A stretch of 64,000 nucleotides of DNA, taken from assembly GCF_900120295.1 (NCBI RefSeq), contig NZ_LT635467.1, positions 64,158-128,157 on the forward strand, written 5' to 3'. This document shows, one piece after another, positions 27,612-36,156 of this stretch. A model generated the notes under the pieces. It saw only the letters and a list, made by a program, of their open reading frames with translations, did not search any database and was not told where the DNA came from. This DNA comes from Blautia sp. Marseille-P3201T. Its GTDB lineage: Bacteria > Bacillota > Clostridia > Lachnospirales > Lachnospiraceae. The number at the start of each line of letters is the position of its first letter. The first letter of the stretch is position 1. A program made the translations under genes and the position numbers.

Positions 27612-28049
27612 ATGAAAAAGTTTACAGCATTTATACTTATTGAAATGTTTATTTTTATTCTAGGTGGATGTAAATCCGCTACATCACAATCTATAAACAC
27701 AAAAACCTCTTCAGATATAGATGCTGCAAGTATTTATTCTTTTCCTGAGCCGACAATACAAGTTCAAGTCACACATTTTCTTAATGACACTGAAACTGAA
27801 TTTATAATAGGCTCTGATATTTATGACCCCAAAGATACTTCTGTATCGCCCATTTTAAATTGGTTTTATGAGTTAGAGTTAAAAGCTTGTGAAAAGCCGG
27901 ACAACATAACCGAAAATGAATACTACGATTTCGTGGTAGATGGAAAGTTCGGCAGCTTTCGATATGAGGTTCAAGATGAACAAGCATTTATTATTGTTCG
28001 TAAGCAATGGTATGAAGTGAAAAACCCATCAACACCTCCAGTTGAATAG
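27612..28049 (+). CDS. Small lipoprotein of unknown function
   Basis: 145 residues. The signal peptide ends in a lipobox (FILGGC, Cys20), so the protein should be anchored to the outer face of the membrane. The mature part is Asp/Glu/Ser-rich with no known domain. The ribosome site is weak (AAAGGAATA). It sits 53 bases downstream of the secreted protein and 25 bases upstream of a membrane protein; the three probably share a transcript. Function unknown. Confidence 0.72.
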   Translation: MKKFTAFILIEMFIFILGGCKSATSQSINTKTSSDIDAASIYSFPEPTIQVQVTHFLNDTETEFIIGSDIYDPKDTSVSPILNWFYELELKACEKPDNITENEYYDFVVDGKFGSFRYEVQDEQAFIIVRKQWYEVKNPSTPPVE

Positions 28050-28074
28050 GAGGCATTGTCAGTAAGGAGGAAGT

Positions 28075-28383
28075 ATGACGAAAAGATTTTCTGTACCCGC
28101 TTTATTCAACCATAAAATTTCTGTCTATTTTGTTCGCATAACAGCATGGATAACTTTTTTTGTAACCGCTTATATACTTTTATCAACTTCAAACTTATGG
28201 TATGACTGCCCTGCTCTAAGTTTAACCTGTGTCCTTTCCACGTGTTTTGTAGATTTTAAAATAGACTATACCAATATGTCCCCTTTGAAAAATTCTATCC
28301 TTTTTATGCTCAAATGGACGGTTCTTATTTTAGGTGCTTTCCTAATATATAAAACAGCCTCTCACTTTCCATTTAAGCTGTAA
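28075..28383 (+). CDS. Small membrane protein of unknown function
   Basis: 102 residues with three hydrophobic segments (about 19-39, 47-60 and 78-97) and no known motif. AAGGAGG precedes the ATG by 6 bases, which makes the reading frame credible. It is the last gene of the small secreted/membrane cluster and is followed at once by a strong terminator. Confidence 0.68.
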   Translation: MTKRFSVPALFNHKISVYFVRITAWITFFVTAYILLSTSNLWYDCPALSLTCVLSTCFVDFKIDYTNMSPLKNSILFMLKWTVLILGAFLIYKTASHFPFKL

Positions 28384-28406
28384 CTCTACGGAAAGATGGT
28401 CTTTTT

Positions 28407-28449
28407 TATTTCTGGAAATGTATAGTTTTTTACATTTCCAGAAATTTTA
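28407..28449 (+). terminator. Rho-independent terminator
   Basis: Perfect arms TCTGGAAATGTA / TACATTTCCAGA followed by AAATTTT. It ends the three-gene secreted/membrane cluster. Confidence 0.8.
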
Positions 28450-28686
28450 AAATTTCTCGCTTTAACAGTTCTGAACACGGCACTGCCGAGAGGAGGAAAA
28501 GAAACATAAAAATAAAATCTATTATTGAAAGTGTTCCTATGGGCAGTGAAAACTGAGATATAATGGTAGAATATGCAAACCAATAAGCCTTATAATACAG
28601 AAATAAATTCTTTCACTTTAACTCCCCTCTCTCAATTCCATATACATATTATACATAAAATCGCTGTTTACAAAATGACCCTTTTC
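28450..28686. other. Intergenic gap with no supported gene
   Basis: Together with the terminator this makes a stretch of about 300 bases without a convincing gene. A weak plus-strand reading frame begins at about 28573 (MQTNKPYNTEINSF) after TATAAT, and runs out over the end of the next gene. It might be the remnant of an insertion-sequence transposase start, but nothing else supports that. Confidence 0.3.
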
Positions 28687-29115
28687 TTACATATATGGCT
28701 TTATCCTAAACACTGTCTGCTCTCCGATTTTTTTACTCTCCAGCTCAAATAAATTCTCTTTCGTCGCAAATAAATTTTTAGGATTTCTTCCTATAATTAA
28801 ATACTGATTTTTATCATCTAAAGAAATATACTTTCTTATATCGTCATCTAATAAAATGTCTGCATTATCAATAACAATCAGTTTCCCTTTGGTACGGACA
28901 ATTATCTCTTTTATATTTTTCTGATAATCATAATTATCCATACACAAAATTTTAGAATTGAGCGCCATGCACTCTCTGATAAATGAGAAGGTTGCTGTCT
29001 TTCCTATTCCGGAGTCCCCCATTAAAATCGTTATGTTGTTTGTAAATGTAAAGTCTACTACAAACGAGGTGTGCACTGTTGAAAAATGCTTCATCACAAT
29101 CGGTTTACTTTTCAT
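28687..29115 (-). CDS. Mini P-loop ATPase of a three-gene operon
   Basis: 142 residues. Walker A GDSGIGKT is at 33-40 and a Walker B-like strand KLIVIDNADILL at 78-89 (Asp83, with Asp86 following). The protein is far smaller than ABC or AAA+ ATPases; no ABC signature, sensor or lid domain is visible. The first ~30 residues form a strand-rich lead (FSTVHTSFVVDFTFTNNITI), as in ABC/RecF-type domains. Its start overlaps the upstream DUF4869-like gene by 11 bases, so translation is coupled. Function unknown; a regulatory or defence NTPase is possible. Confidence 0.75.
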   Translation of the reverse strand: MKSKPIVMKHFSTVHTSFVVDFTFTNNITILMGDSGIGKTATFSFIRECMALNSKILCMDNYDYQKNIKEIIVRTKGKLIVIDNADILLDDDIRKYISLDDKNQYLIIGRNPKNLFATKENLFELESKKIGEQTVFRIKPYM

Positions 29116-29545
29116 TTTCCCACCACTCCTTTAACTCCTCATAATCTTCAATCACTTTACATTCGCTTGTCTGAACCTTTACATGTTCCATATTAAAAGG
29201 AATTATTGCATAATCACTATACACATATCCTTGCTCAAAACTATACAATATTTCTAAGGCATTATTTCCACATTCTTTTAAGCAAAACACCTTGTCCGGA
29301 AAATACAACACATTCAATACTGTTTTACACCCTGTGGAAAGTTGATCTGTATTCAATGTAATATCTTCAAATCGTGAGCGAATTTTATATTTACTAAGAA
29401 GCTCCGAGCAATCTATCATTTTAATATACTTTGCTGCCCTCTCATCTAATTTAGCTGCCGTGTTTTGATTAAAAAATATGTCATTCAGTTCTATATATTC
29501 TTTATCCTGAGGTATATCCTTCTTGTTCTTAAAAATCGTTATCAT
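29105..29545 (-). CDS. DUF4869-like protein
   Basis: 146 residues, cytoplasmic. It resembles the DUF4869 family of Firmicutes by its start (MITIFKNKKDIP) and the D-I-F-F-N-Q segment; this is from memory and moderate. No catalytic motif is evident. The C-terminus is acidic with two Trp (YEELKEWWENEK). It overlaps the upstream TOPRIM-like gene by 4 bases (ATGA) and the downstream mini ATPase gene by 11, so all three products are probably made in fixed ratio and may form a complex. Confidence 0.7.
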   Translation of the reverse strand: MITIFKNKKDIPQDKEYIELNDIFFNQNTAAKLDERAAKYIKMIDCSELLSKYKIRSRFEDITLNTDQLSTGCKTVLNVLYFPDKVFCLKECGNNALEILYSFEQGYVYSDYAIIPFNMEHVKVQTSECKVIEDYEELKEWWENEK

Positions 29546-30255
29546 GCCACTACCTCCAATCCAACTTTAGGAAACTGTGTTTTCAATGAACTTCCTGCAT
29601 AAATCCGTTTCATTTTCTCAAGCACAGATAGTTTGCTATTGTCTAGTCCACAGATGTCATCTTCCTGTCGCTTCTCCCATTCGCAACAAGACCTTATCCA
29701 ACATTCTCCAAGAACCCCTTTTGACACTTCAAACCCGGTATTTCTCGTCAAATCAAACAGAAGCCTTGCTGTTAATTGCTCAATATTATGTTCTTCAATA
29801 TTTTTATCATATTTCACGATTTCTTGAATTTCCTTATAATCAAGATTATCATTCTGTAAAGCTTGCACAAGTTTATGTCTTGCCTCAATCATTCCAGCTC
29901 TTTTTTCCAAAAATTCATCTTCCGAAGCATAAATCCACTCAATTAGTTCTTTAAATTCTAAAAGAATATACTCAAAACAAATTATATCCAACAGAAAAAC
30001 ATTTTTCTTCTCATCTGCATATTTTTTTAAATATTTCTGTTCCATCACAATCTGCAAATTATCAAAAGAATTATCAAAAACAATAATGTACTTATTCTCT
30101 GCATCCTGTAATGCTTTAACTGCCTTCACTAATTCACTATTGTTCTTTTTGCTTTCAACGATTACATGCGGACAAAGTTGTTCCATAAAACTTGTCCAAA
30201 ATGTATAACTTGCTTTTCCTTTTCTGTCTTCTATCCATAAATACGTTTTAGCCAT
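29542..30255 (-). CDS. TOPRIM/DUF4435-like protein, first gene of operon
   Basis: 237 residues, unrecognised at full length. The N-terminal ~100 residues alternate strands and helices with acidic residues at strand ends: YLWIEDRKGK (Glu-Asp) and KYIIVFDNSFDNLQ (DxxxD). This pattern resembles TOPRIM-type nuclease folds, but it is weak. The C-terminal half is helical and Lys/Glu-rich, with Cys residues in GECWIRSCCEWEK. The ATG at 30255 has AGGTGA 7 bases upstream; the earlier frame start lacks one. A promoter lies at 30283-30311. Such proteins are sometimes mislabelled as translation factors. Confidence 0.65.
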   Translation of the reverse strand: MAKTYLWIEDRKGKASYTFWTSFMEQLCPHVIVESKKNNSELVKAVKALQDAENKYIIVFDNSFDNLQIVMEQKYLKKYADEKKNVFLLDIICFEYILLEFKELIEWIYASEDEFLEKRAGMIEARHKLVQALQNDNLDYKEIQEIVKYDKNIEEHNIEQLTARLLFDLTRNTGFEVSKGVLGECWIRSCCEWEKRQEDDICGLDNSKLSVLEKMKRIYAGSSLKTQFPKVGLEVVA

Positions 30256-30282
30256 GACTATCTCACCTGCTTTCTGCACTCT

Positions 30283-30311
30283 ATTTTAACTGATTTCCAC
30301 CTATAACACAA
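30283..30311 (-). promoter_or_regulatory. Promoter of the three-gene P-loop operon
   Basis: Minus strand: TTGTGT, a 17-base spacer, TAAAAT, about 28 bases before the first start codon. It gives the three overlapping genes their own transcription unit. Confidence 0.55.
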
Positions 30312-30327
30312 GGAAATGAGCAAAAAG

Positions 30328-30356
30328 AAAAAGCCGCATTTCTGCGACCTTTCTTA
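30328..30356 (-). terminator. Terminator after the YugP-like gene
   Basis: On the minus strand, arms GTCGCA / TGCGGC with a short loop are followed by TTTTTC. It isolates the metallopeptidase gene from the operon downstream. Confidence 0.75.
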
Positions 30357-30402
30357 ATCATTCTATGCAAGTTATTTAAAAAATCCTGCTATAAAATCCC
30401 CA

Positions 30403-31107
30403 TCAATCTCTCTCATTTCTTCTGTTTACAATAGTCAACAGTCTTAAAAGCTGCGTCAGTGACACAGCAAGGGCTGCCACATAAGTAAGCGCCGCCGCGG
30501 TCAGTACCTTTCTGGAACCTGCAATTTCCGCATCTGTTAAAATATTACAACTTTCAATAGCACGAAGCGCCCGTCTGCTGGCATCAAATTCTGTAGGCAA
30601 TGTCAAAAGCTGAAACAGTGTTGACAATCCAAAACATGCCACTCCTAAATAAGCAAGATTTCCCATTGCTGAACCCGTTCCCGCAAATAAGAGTCCTATT
30701 AAAATCAGGGGCATGGCAAGTTTAGAGCCCAGGTTGGTAATGGGTATAATGGCATTTCTAAGCTTAATAGGTACATACCCCTGTGCATGTTGAATAGCAT
30801 GACCTGCCTCATGTGCTGCTACTCCGATTGCAGCTGTAGATGTCTGTGAATACACCCCATCAGACAGCCGGATAACACTGCTCCTTGGATCATAATGGTC
30901 TGTGAGATTTCCTGCTACTCTTTCAATCCTTACATTATACAAGCCATGTGCATCCAATACGGCTCTGGCTGCATCTCTCCCTGTCATATTCCGCATGGAA
31001 TACTGTGAGGAATACCTTCTGAAAGTACTGTTCACTTTGGAACTTGCCCACATGGCAAAAAGCACTGCGGGTAAAACATACATAATATATGTGTAATCAA
31101 TATACAT
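30403..31107 (-). CDS. Neutral zinc metallopeptidase, YugP family
   Basis: 234-residue membrane protease-like protein. An N-terminal membrane segment (YTYIMYVLPAVLFAMWAS), the zinc motif HEAGHAIQHAQGY (HExxH) and two to three further helices around and after it match the YugP/DUF2268-type zinc peptidases of Firmicutes. The third ligand is likely in the TLPTEFDASRRAL segment. The start at 31107 has AGGAGA 7 bases upstream; the longer frame from 31167 does not. Function in vivo is unknown. Confidence 0.88.
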   Translation of the reverse strand: MYIDYTYIMYVLPAVLFAMWASSKVNSTFRRYSSQYSMRNMTGRDAARAVLDAHGLYNVRIERVAGNLTDHYDPRSSVIRLSDGVYSQTSTAAIGVAAHEAGHAIQHAQGYVPIKLRNAIIPITNLGSKLAMPLILIGLLFAGTGSAMGNLAYLGVACFGLSTLFQLLTLPTEFDASRRALRAIESCNILTDAEIAGSRKVLTAAALTYVAALAVSLTQLLRLLTIVNRRNERD

Positions 31108-31197
31108 TTTTCCATCTCCTATAAAGTCAATACTAACAGTATATTCCTCACACCTATTCTTATACAAGAAACAAAGAATAAATTAATTCTAAAGTTT

Positions 31198-33846
31198 TTA
31201 TTCTTTTTCAATTCCTGCTGTTTCAATAATGAATTTTACTTTTCCATTCATATCCTGACTTGCGCCGTCAAATGCTGTATAGGATTTATCTGCATCTTCC
31301 ACTGCTTTCAAACGGTCTAAAACAGTTTGCAAATCTCCGTTTAAGGCATCACTTAATTTCTGAATACCTTCTTTATCAAATTCTGCCATTCCATCTGCTA
31401 ATTTTACTGAGCCGTCCTGAATCTGTGTTACACCGGATTTTAGTTCTTTTCCTCCTGATGCAAGCTTAGAAGTTCCGTCTTTTAAGGAAGAAGCTCCTGA
31501 TGCAAGCTGTGAAATACCATTACTTAATACACCTGCTCCCTGACTTAAAGTATTACCGCCTTTTAAAAGTTCCTGACTGCCTGATGCAAGCTGTGCTGCT
31601 CCTGCATTTAACTGTTCATTATTCTGATTTAATTCCTGTGAACCGCTCTGAAGCTGTGCTGTTCCCTCTGACAGACTGGCTGCTCCGTTCGTAAGCTGTT
31701 CGATACCTGCACTTAACTGTGTTGCTCCCTCTGACAGTGCTTCCAGTCCTCCCTGCATTTTCTGAGAACCTGTTGCAACTTGAGAAGCCCCTGTATTTAA
31801 AGCACTATTTTGTTTACATAATTCTCCACTTCCTGCTTTTAATGCAGCAACTGCTTCTTTCAAAGTAGATGCCATTGTGGAAAATCCGCCTAAAGGTTTT
31901 ACAGCTTCTCCAAAGGTTGTGACACCTTTTGTCAATTCCTCTGCTCCTGCTGCCGCCGTCTGAGCCCCTGTCTTTAACTGTCCAATCTGCTCCTGCACTG
32001 CTCCCAAATCCGTACCTGCAATCTCCTGCTGTACTGCTGCCATCTGTGCCTGAATCTTCTTCAACTGTCCCACTGCTTCCGTGTTTCCTGTATTTGCAGG
32101 AACTTCAATATTTGCAGAAGTCTGAACACCTACGGAAATATTACCCAGATTTGCCAGAACTGCCTGTTGCTGCTCCTCTGTCAGCCCTGCAGCTGAAAGA
32201 GCTGCTGCTACATTAGAACGCTGCTGTGCGTTTGCCTGTGCATTAACTGCCGCATTTTCTTTGGCAATGGCTGCTTTTGCCTGTTCTGTAGCTGCTGCTG
32301 AACCGGTATCGCTTAAACTGCCAATATAATTTTCAATAATTCCTGCGGCACTGCCTGCGCCCTGAGATACGCCGCCGGCTGCCTGTGCCAGAGCGCCTAC
32401 ACTGGCTTCCATATTTCCTGCGGCCGCCTCAGCCTGTTTCGCACCTTCCTGTAACTGTCCTGCTCCGGTAATTAAAGCTTTTGAACCTTCTGTAATTCCT
32501 TTTATAGCTTCCGGAAGCTGTTCTGTCTGTCCCAGTGCTCCCTGTAACTGGTTATTCAACTGTTCCAGACCTTTATCCAATTTATCCACACCTGCTGTAT
32601 ATGCACTAACACCATCTTTTAATGCCTGTGCACCATCTTTCAAATCTTTACTTCCTGTACTTAAATTTCCAATTCCCTGAACCAGTGCTTCTTTCTTCTC
32701 ATTCAGAGTATCAATGCCACCTTTTAAAGTAGATGCTCCTTCTGCTGTTTTAGCAATACCTTCTCCTAATTTCGCAGAGCCTGCTGTATAAGAACCTACA
32801 CCTGTCTGTAACTGAGATGCGCCATTTTCCAGAGCTTCCATACCCTGTGTCAGACGAGAAATTCCGCTTAATAACTCACCTTTACTGCTGTTCATCTTAT
32901 CAATACCGTTTTTTAACTGTCCGGCACCGTTATCAGCGCTATTTAATCCATTTACAAAAGTATCTGCAGAAGAATTCAATTTTGAAATACCGTCTTGTAA
33001 TTCTTTGCTTCCTTTCACTAATGCTGTAGAAGACTCTGTAAGCTTATTCATATTTTCTTTTAATTCATCTGCACTGTCTATCTCTCCCAGATTTAATTCA
33101 TCTAAAAGTCCGGTAGTAGCTACCGTTGCGGTCATAGACAATTCAAAATCTTTCACATCTGCTGTAATTTCTACAAAATCAGGAATTTCTAAGTCCTTTA
33201 ATTCCTCTGTTTCAGAAAGCTGCAAACTGTCAGAAAGTCCCGGGAAACCAACTCCCACTACAATATTGTTATTTCCATCAGACAACACCTTACCATTTTC
33301 AATTTCAATATTAGAAAATACATCCGTAGGTAAAATCATAGCTGTCATCATCATAAAAGGTGTATAAATATTTTCTTCCTTGCCGTTTACCTCTGCTGTC
33401 TGTTGTTGTTTATTTTCATAATTAATACGAATTTTTACTTTTCCGCTTTTTCCTGCAAGTTCAGATGGCTGAATTTCTTTTCCATCTAAATAATAAGTAA
33501 TATTTACACCTACCGGAAGTTCCTTGGTTGTTTCTCCCTGATAGTAAATATCTTTTCCATCAGCATCCCATGTAAGACTGCTGTCACTGCCCTGTTTAAA
33601 TTCTTCGTCACCTTTTACGTTTTGAATATTACTCAGTTCACTTTTATCATTAAGTTGAGTCTCTCCATCTGTATTTTTTAACCAGTTACTTACAATCACA
33701 TTTTCAGATTTTCCGTTTTCATCTGCATTTACATATACAGTCTGCTCTTTTTCCGGCACTGCTGCCAGCACAGAAGTTGTGGGGAGCATCACAGACATCA
33801 TTACTGCCATTCCTGTCAGCATAGCTTGCACATTTTTTTTCTTCAT
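31198..33846 (-). CDS. Secreted YhgE/Pip-like repeat protein, MMPL partner
   Basis: 882 residues. A signal peptide (residues 1-28, ending SVLAA) leads to a beta-rich domain of about 230 residues. Then comes a long region of short periodic repeats of the LxxGxxxL type (GAGQLKNGIDKMNSSKGELL, GASQLQTGVGSYTAG and many more), as in YhgE/Pip proteins, with a central Ala/Gln-rich stretch. These repeats probably build an extended helical rod outside the cell. No C-terminal membrane anchor is evident. AGGAGG precedes the ATG. It ends the MMPL operon and presumably works with the exporter. Confidence 0.8.
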   Translation of the reverse strand: MKKKNVQAMLTGMAVMMSVMLPTTSVLAAVPEKEQTVYVNADENGKSENVIVSNWLKNTDGETQLNDKSELSNIQNVKGDEEFKQGSDSSLTWDADGKDIYYQGETTKELPVGVNITYYLDGKEIQPSELAGKSGKVKIRINYENKQQQTAEVNGKEENIYTPFMMMTAMILPTDVFSNIEIENGKVLSDGNNNIVVGVGFPGLSDSLQLSETEELKDLEIPDFVEITADVKDFELSMTATVATTGLLDELNLGEIDSADELKENMNKLTESSTALVKGSKELQDGISKLNSSADTFVNGLNSADNGAGQLKNGIDKMNSSKGELLSGISRLTQGMEALENGASQLQTGVGSYTAGSAKLGEGIAKTAEGASTLKGGIDTLNEKKEALVQGIGNLSTGSKDLKDGAQALKDGVSAYTAGVDKLDKGLEQLNNQLQGALGQTEQLPEAIKGITEGSKALITGAGQLQEGAKQAEAAAGNMEASVGALAQAAGGVSQGAGSAAGIIENYIGSLSDTGSAAATEQAKAAIAKENAAVNAQANAQQRSNVAAALSAAGLTEEQQQAVLANLGNISVGVQTSANIEVPANTGNTEAVGQLKKIQAQMAAVQQEIAGTDLGAVQEQIGQLKTGAQTAAAGAEELTKGVTTFGEAVKPLGGFSTMASTLKEAVAALKAGSGELCKQNSALNTGASQVATGSQKMQGGLEALSEGATQLSAGIEQLTNGAASLSEGTAQLQSGSQELNQNNEQLNAGAAQLASGSQELLKGGNTLSQGAGVLSNGISQLASGASSLKDGTSKLASGGKELKSGVTQIQDGSVKLADGMAEFDKEGIQKLSDALNGDLQTVLDRLKAVEDADKSYTAFDGASQDMNGKVKFIIETAGIEKE

Positions 33847-33859
33847 ATCAAAAAACCTC

Positions 33860-35935
33860 CTATTTCTGTTTTCTCAATCTAAAGTTTTTACTTGTTTTAC
33901 ATATAATTCCATCGAAAATCCAGTACATTGCCGGCAGGAATAAAAGAACGGATACCATACTGATTAATGCACCTCTTGCCATAAGCAGACACAGAGAGCT
34001 GATCATATCAATCTGGGAATAAAGTCCAACTCCAAAAGTAGCTGCGAAGAAACTGAATGCAGATACCATAACCGGTCTGATACTGCTTCCCAGTGCAATA
34101 CTAATGGATGTTTTTTTATCATGTCCGAAACATCGTTCCTGCTCATATCTGCTGGTCATCAAAATAGCATAATCAACCGTTGCTCCTAACTGAATTGTCC
34201 CAATTACAATCGATGCTATAAAAGGCAACTCTGTTCCTGTCAGGTACGGAATACCCATGTTAATAAAAATTGCACCTTCAATTACCAAAACCAAAATAAT
34301 CGGCAATGAAATAGACTTAAATACAAACAAAATAATCAAAAATACTGCCAAAATTGAAACTGCACTTACAACCTTAAAGTCATGGTCTGTAATCTCAATT
34401 AAATCCTTAGTACATGGTGCTTCACCTACCAGCATTCCTGCCGGGTCATACTTTTTCAGAATTTTATTTAATTCATCAATCTGCTTATTTACTTCATCTG
34501 ATGCTGTCTGATACTGATTTGTAATTAACATCAATTCGTAATTATCACTTTTCAAAATTTCTTTTATATCATCAGGGATCATACTTTCAGGGAAAGATGG
34601 ACCGATAATAGTTTCCAGTCCCAGTACTTCTTTTACACCTTTTACCTTTTCCATTTCTTCAATCATTTTATAGGTGTCTTTTTCTGAAATTTTATTATCC
34701 AGCAAAACCATGTGAGCTGCACCCATGTCATAGTCTTTCTGAAGCTTTTCGTTTGCCTGAATGGACTCTAATTCTCTTGGTAAGCTGGCATCCAGATTGT
34801 AATACACCTTAGTATTTGCCTGAAAATATGCAAATGGAATAAATAATGCTACGCATAAAAATGCAAACGCTTTATGATGTTTTACTAAAAATTCCGGTAT
34901 CTTCGGAAAATCAGGTATCAACTGACGGTGTTTTGTCTTTTCCAGTGCTTTATCAAAAATCATAATCATGGACGGCAATACTGTTACACAACAAATCACA
35001 CCGAAAATAACACCTTTTGCCATAACAACCCCTAAATCCATACCCAATGTAAAACTCATGAAACACAGGGCTATAAATCCTGCGATAGTAGTAATCGAAC
35101 TTCCGACTACGGATTTGATAGTTGCCGCAATGGCTTGTGCCATGGCCTCCTTATGGTTATTGCCAAATCGTTCTCTTTGTTCCTGATAACTGTGCCATAG
35201 AAAAATGGAATAGTCCATAGTAACACCCAGCTGCAGCACTGCACTTAATGCCTTAGTAATATAGGAAATCTCACCTTGAAATACGTTGGTTCCCATGTTA
35301 TACGCAATGGCAATTCCAATACTTGCCAGGAATAAAAACGGGATTAAATAAGACTCCATGGTAAGCGCCAGGACAATACAGGACAATACAACAGCAATCA
35401 ATACATAAACTGCAACCTCTGACTCAGCTAAATTTTTCGTATCCGTAACAATCGCTGACATACCACTGACAAAACACTGTTTTCCTGCCAGTTTTCGAAT
35501 ATCTCCAATGGCATCCATGGTTTCGTCCGCAGATGTTGTCGTATCAAAAATGATAAACATCATGGTAGAGTCATCTGCAAACAAGACCTTTTTAATCTTC
35601 TCTGGAAGCATTTCTACAGGAATACTGATATCTGACAAACTGTCATACCAGACAACTTTTGAAACATGGTCTACTTTTTCGATTTTCTTCTTTAACGCGG
35701 CTACATCTTTGTTTTCCATGCCTTCGCATACAAACATGGAATATGCACCTGTGCCAAATTCATCTACCAGAATGTTCTGTCCCTTCATGGTTTCAATATC
35801 ATCCGGTAAATAGTAAAGCACATCATAGTTGACTCTCGTATTCAGATAACCGATTGCTGATGGAATTAACAGCAGAAGGCTTAAAATAAAAATCGGAATA
35901 CGAAACTTTACAATTTTTCTTCCCAACTTTAGCAT
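33860..35935 (-). CDS. MMPL/RND family transporter
   Basis: 691-residue inner-membrane exporter of the RND superfamily. The layout is two repeats of one helix, a large extracytoplasmic loop and five helices, about twelve helices in all (conserved QLGVTMDYSIFLWHSYQEQ in the first half and QLGATVDYAILMTSRYEQE in the second). Substrate is likely a lipid, peptide or drug, unknown. GGGAGG lies 6 bases before the ATG. The downstream gene encodes a secreted repeat protein 13 bases away, and a TetR regulator is divergent with three operator palindromes between. Confidence 0.93.
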   Translation of the reverse strand: MLKLGRKIVKFRIPIFILSLLLLIPSAIGYLNTRVNYDVLYYLPDDIETMKGQNILVDEFGTGAYSMFVCEGMENKDVAALKKKIEKVDHVSKVVWYDSLSDISIPVEMLPEKIKKVLFADDSTMMFIIFDTTTSADETMDAIGDIRKLAGKQCFVSGMSAIVTDTKNLAESEVAVYVLIAVVLSCIVLALTMESYLIPFLFLASIGIAIAYNMGTNVFQGEISYITKALSAVLQLGVTMDYSIFLWHSYQEQRERFGNNHKEAMAQAIAATIKSVVGSSITTIAGFIALCFMSFTLGMDLGVVMAKGVIFGVICCVTVLPSMIMIFDKALEKTKHRQLIPDFPKIPEFLVKHHKAFAFLCVALFIPFAYFQANTKVYYNLDASLPRELESIQANEKLQKDYDMGAAHMVLLDNKISEKDTYKMIEEMEKVKGVKEVLGLETIIGPSFPESMIPDDIKEILKSDNYELMLITNQYQTASDEVNKQIDELNKILKKYDPAGMLVGEAPCTKDLIEITDHDFKVVSAVSILAVFLIILFVFKSISLPIILVLVIEGAIFINMGIPYLTGTELPFIASIVIGTIQLGATVDYAILMTSRYEQERCFGHDKKTSISIALGSSIRPVMVSAFSFFAATFGVGLYSQIDMISSLCLLMARGALISMVSVLLFLPAMYWIFDGIICKTSKNFRLRKQK

Positions 35936-35952
35936 GATCGTTCCTCCCTTTG

Positions 35953-35965
35953 TGACTATTGGTCA
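35953..35965. promoter_or_regulatory. TetR operator 1 (TGACTATTGGTCA)
   Basis: Palindromic TGACTANNNGTCA-type site just downstream of the MMPL -10 element. Confidence 0.8.
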
Positions 35966-35971
35966 TTTATT

Positions 35972-36000
35972 GTTATACTCCAAAAATGACTAATAGTCAA
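35972..36000 (-). promoter_or_regulatory. Promoter of the MMPL operon
   Basis: Minus strand: TTGACT (35995-36000), a 17-base spacer and TATAAC. Operator 2 covers the -35 element and operator 1 lies downstream of the -10, so TetR binding should repress the operon. Confidence 0.7.
35987..35999. promoter_or_regulatory. TetR operator 2 (TGACTAATAGTCA)
   Basis: Perfect palindrome overlapping the MMPL -35 element; exactly 34 bases from operator 1. Confidence 0.85.
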
Positions 36001-36020
36001 TATCTCTTTCACATAATTTA

Positions 36021-36033
36021 TGACTAAAAGTCA
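36021..36033. promoter_or_regulatory. TetR operator 3 (TGACTAAAAGTCA)
   Basis: Palindrome exactly 34 bases after operator 2, upstream of the TetR gene's own promoter. Confidence 0.8.
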
Positions 36034-36083
36034 TTTTATTTTTTATGCAAAATGTGGAATTTTTATTACAACTGTTTTTTCAT

Positions 36084-36113
36084 TTGACTTTTATGGTATT
36101 TCATTTCTATAAT
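36084..36113 (+). promoter_or_regulatory. Promoter of the TetR gene
   Basis: TTGACT, an 18-base spacer and TATAAT, 43 bases before the start codon. None of the three operators overlaps it, so autorepression may be weak. Confidence 0.65.
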
Positions 36114-36156
36114 TGAGCAAGAACTTTAAGCTTTTTGGAAAAAGAGGGTTGGAGAA

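Noticed and set aside
33005..33367. 120-codon plus-strand frame in the repeat protein gene
   Set aside because: Antisense to the repeat protein and without a ribosome site; Ser-rich because of the opposite repeats.
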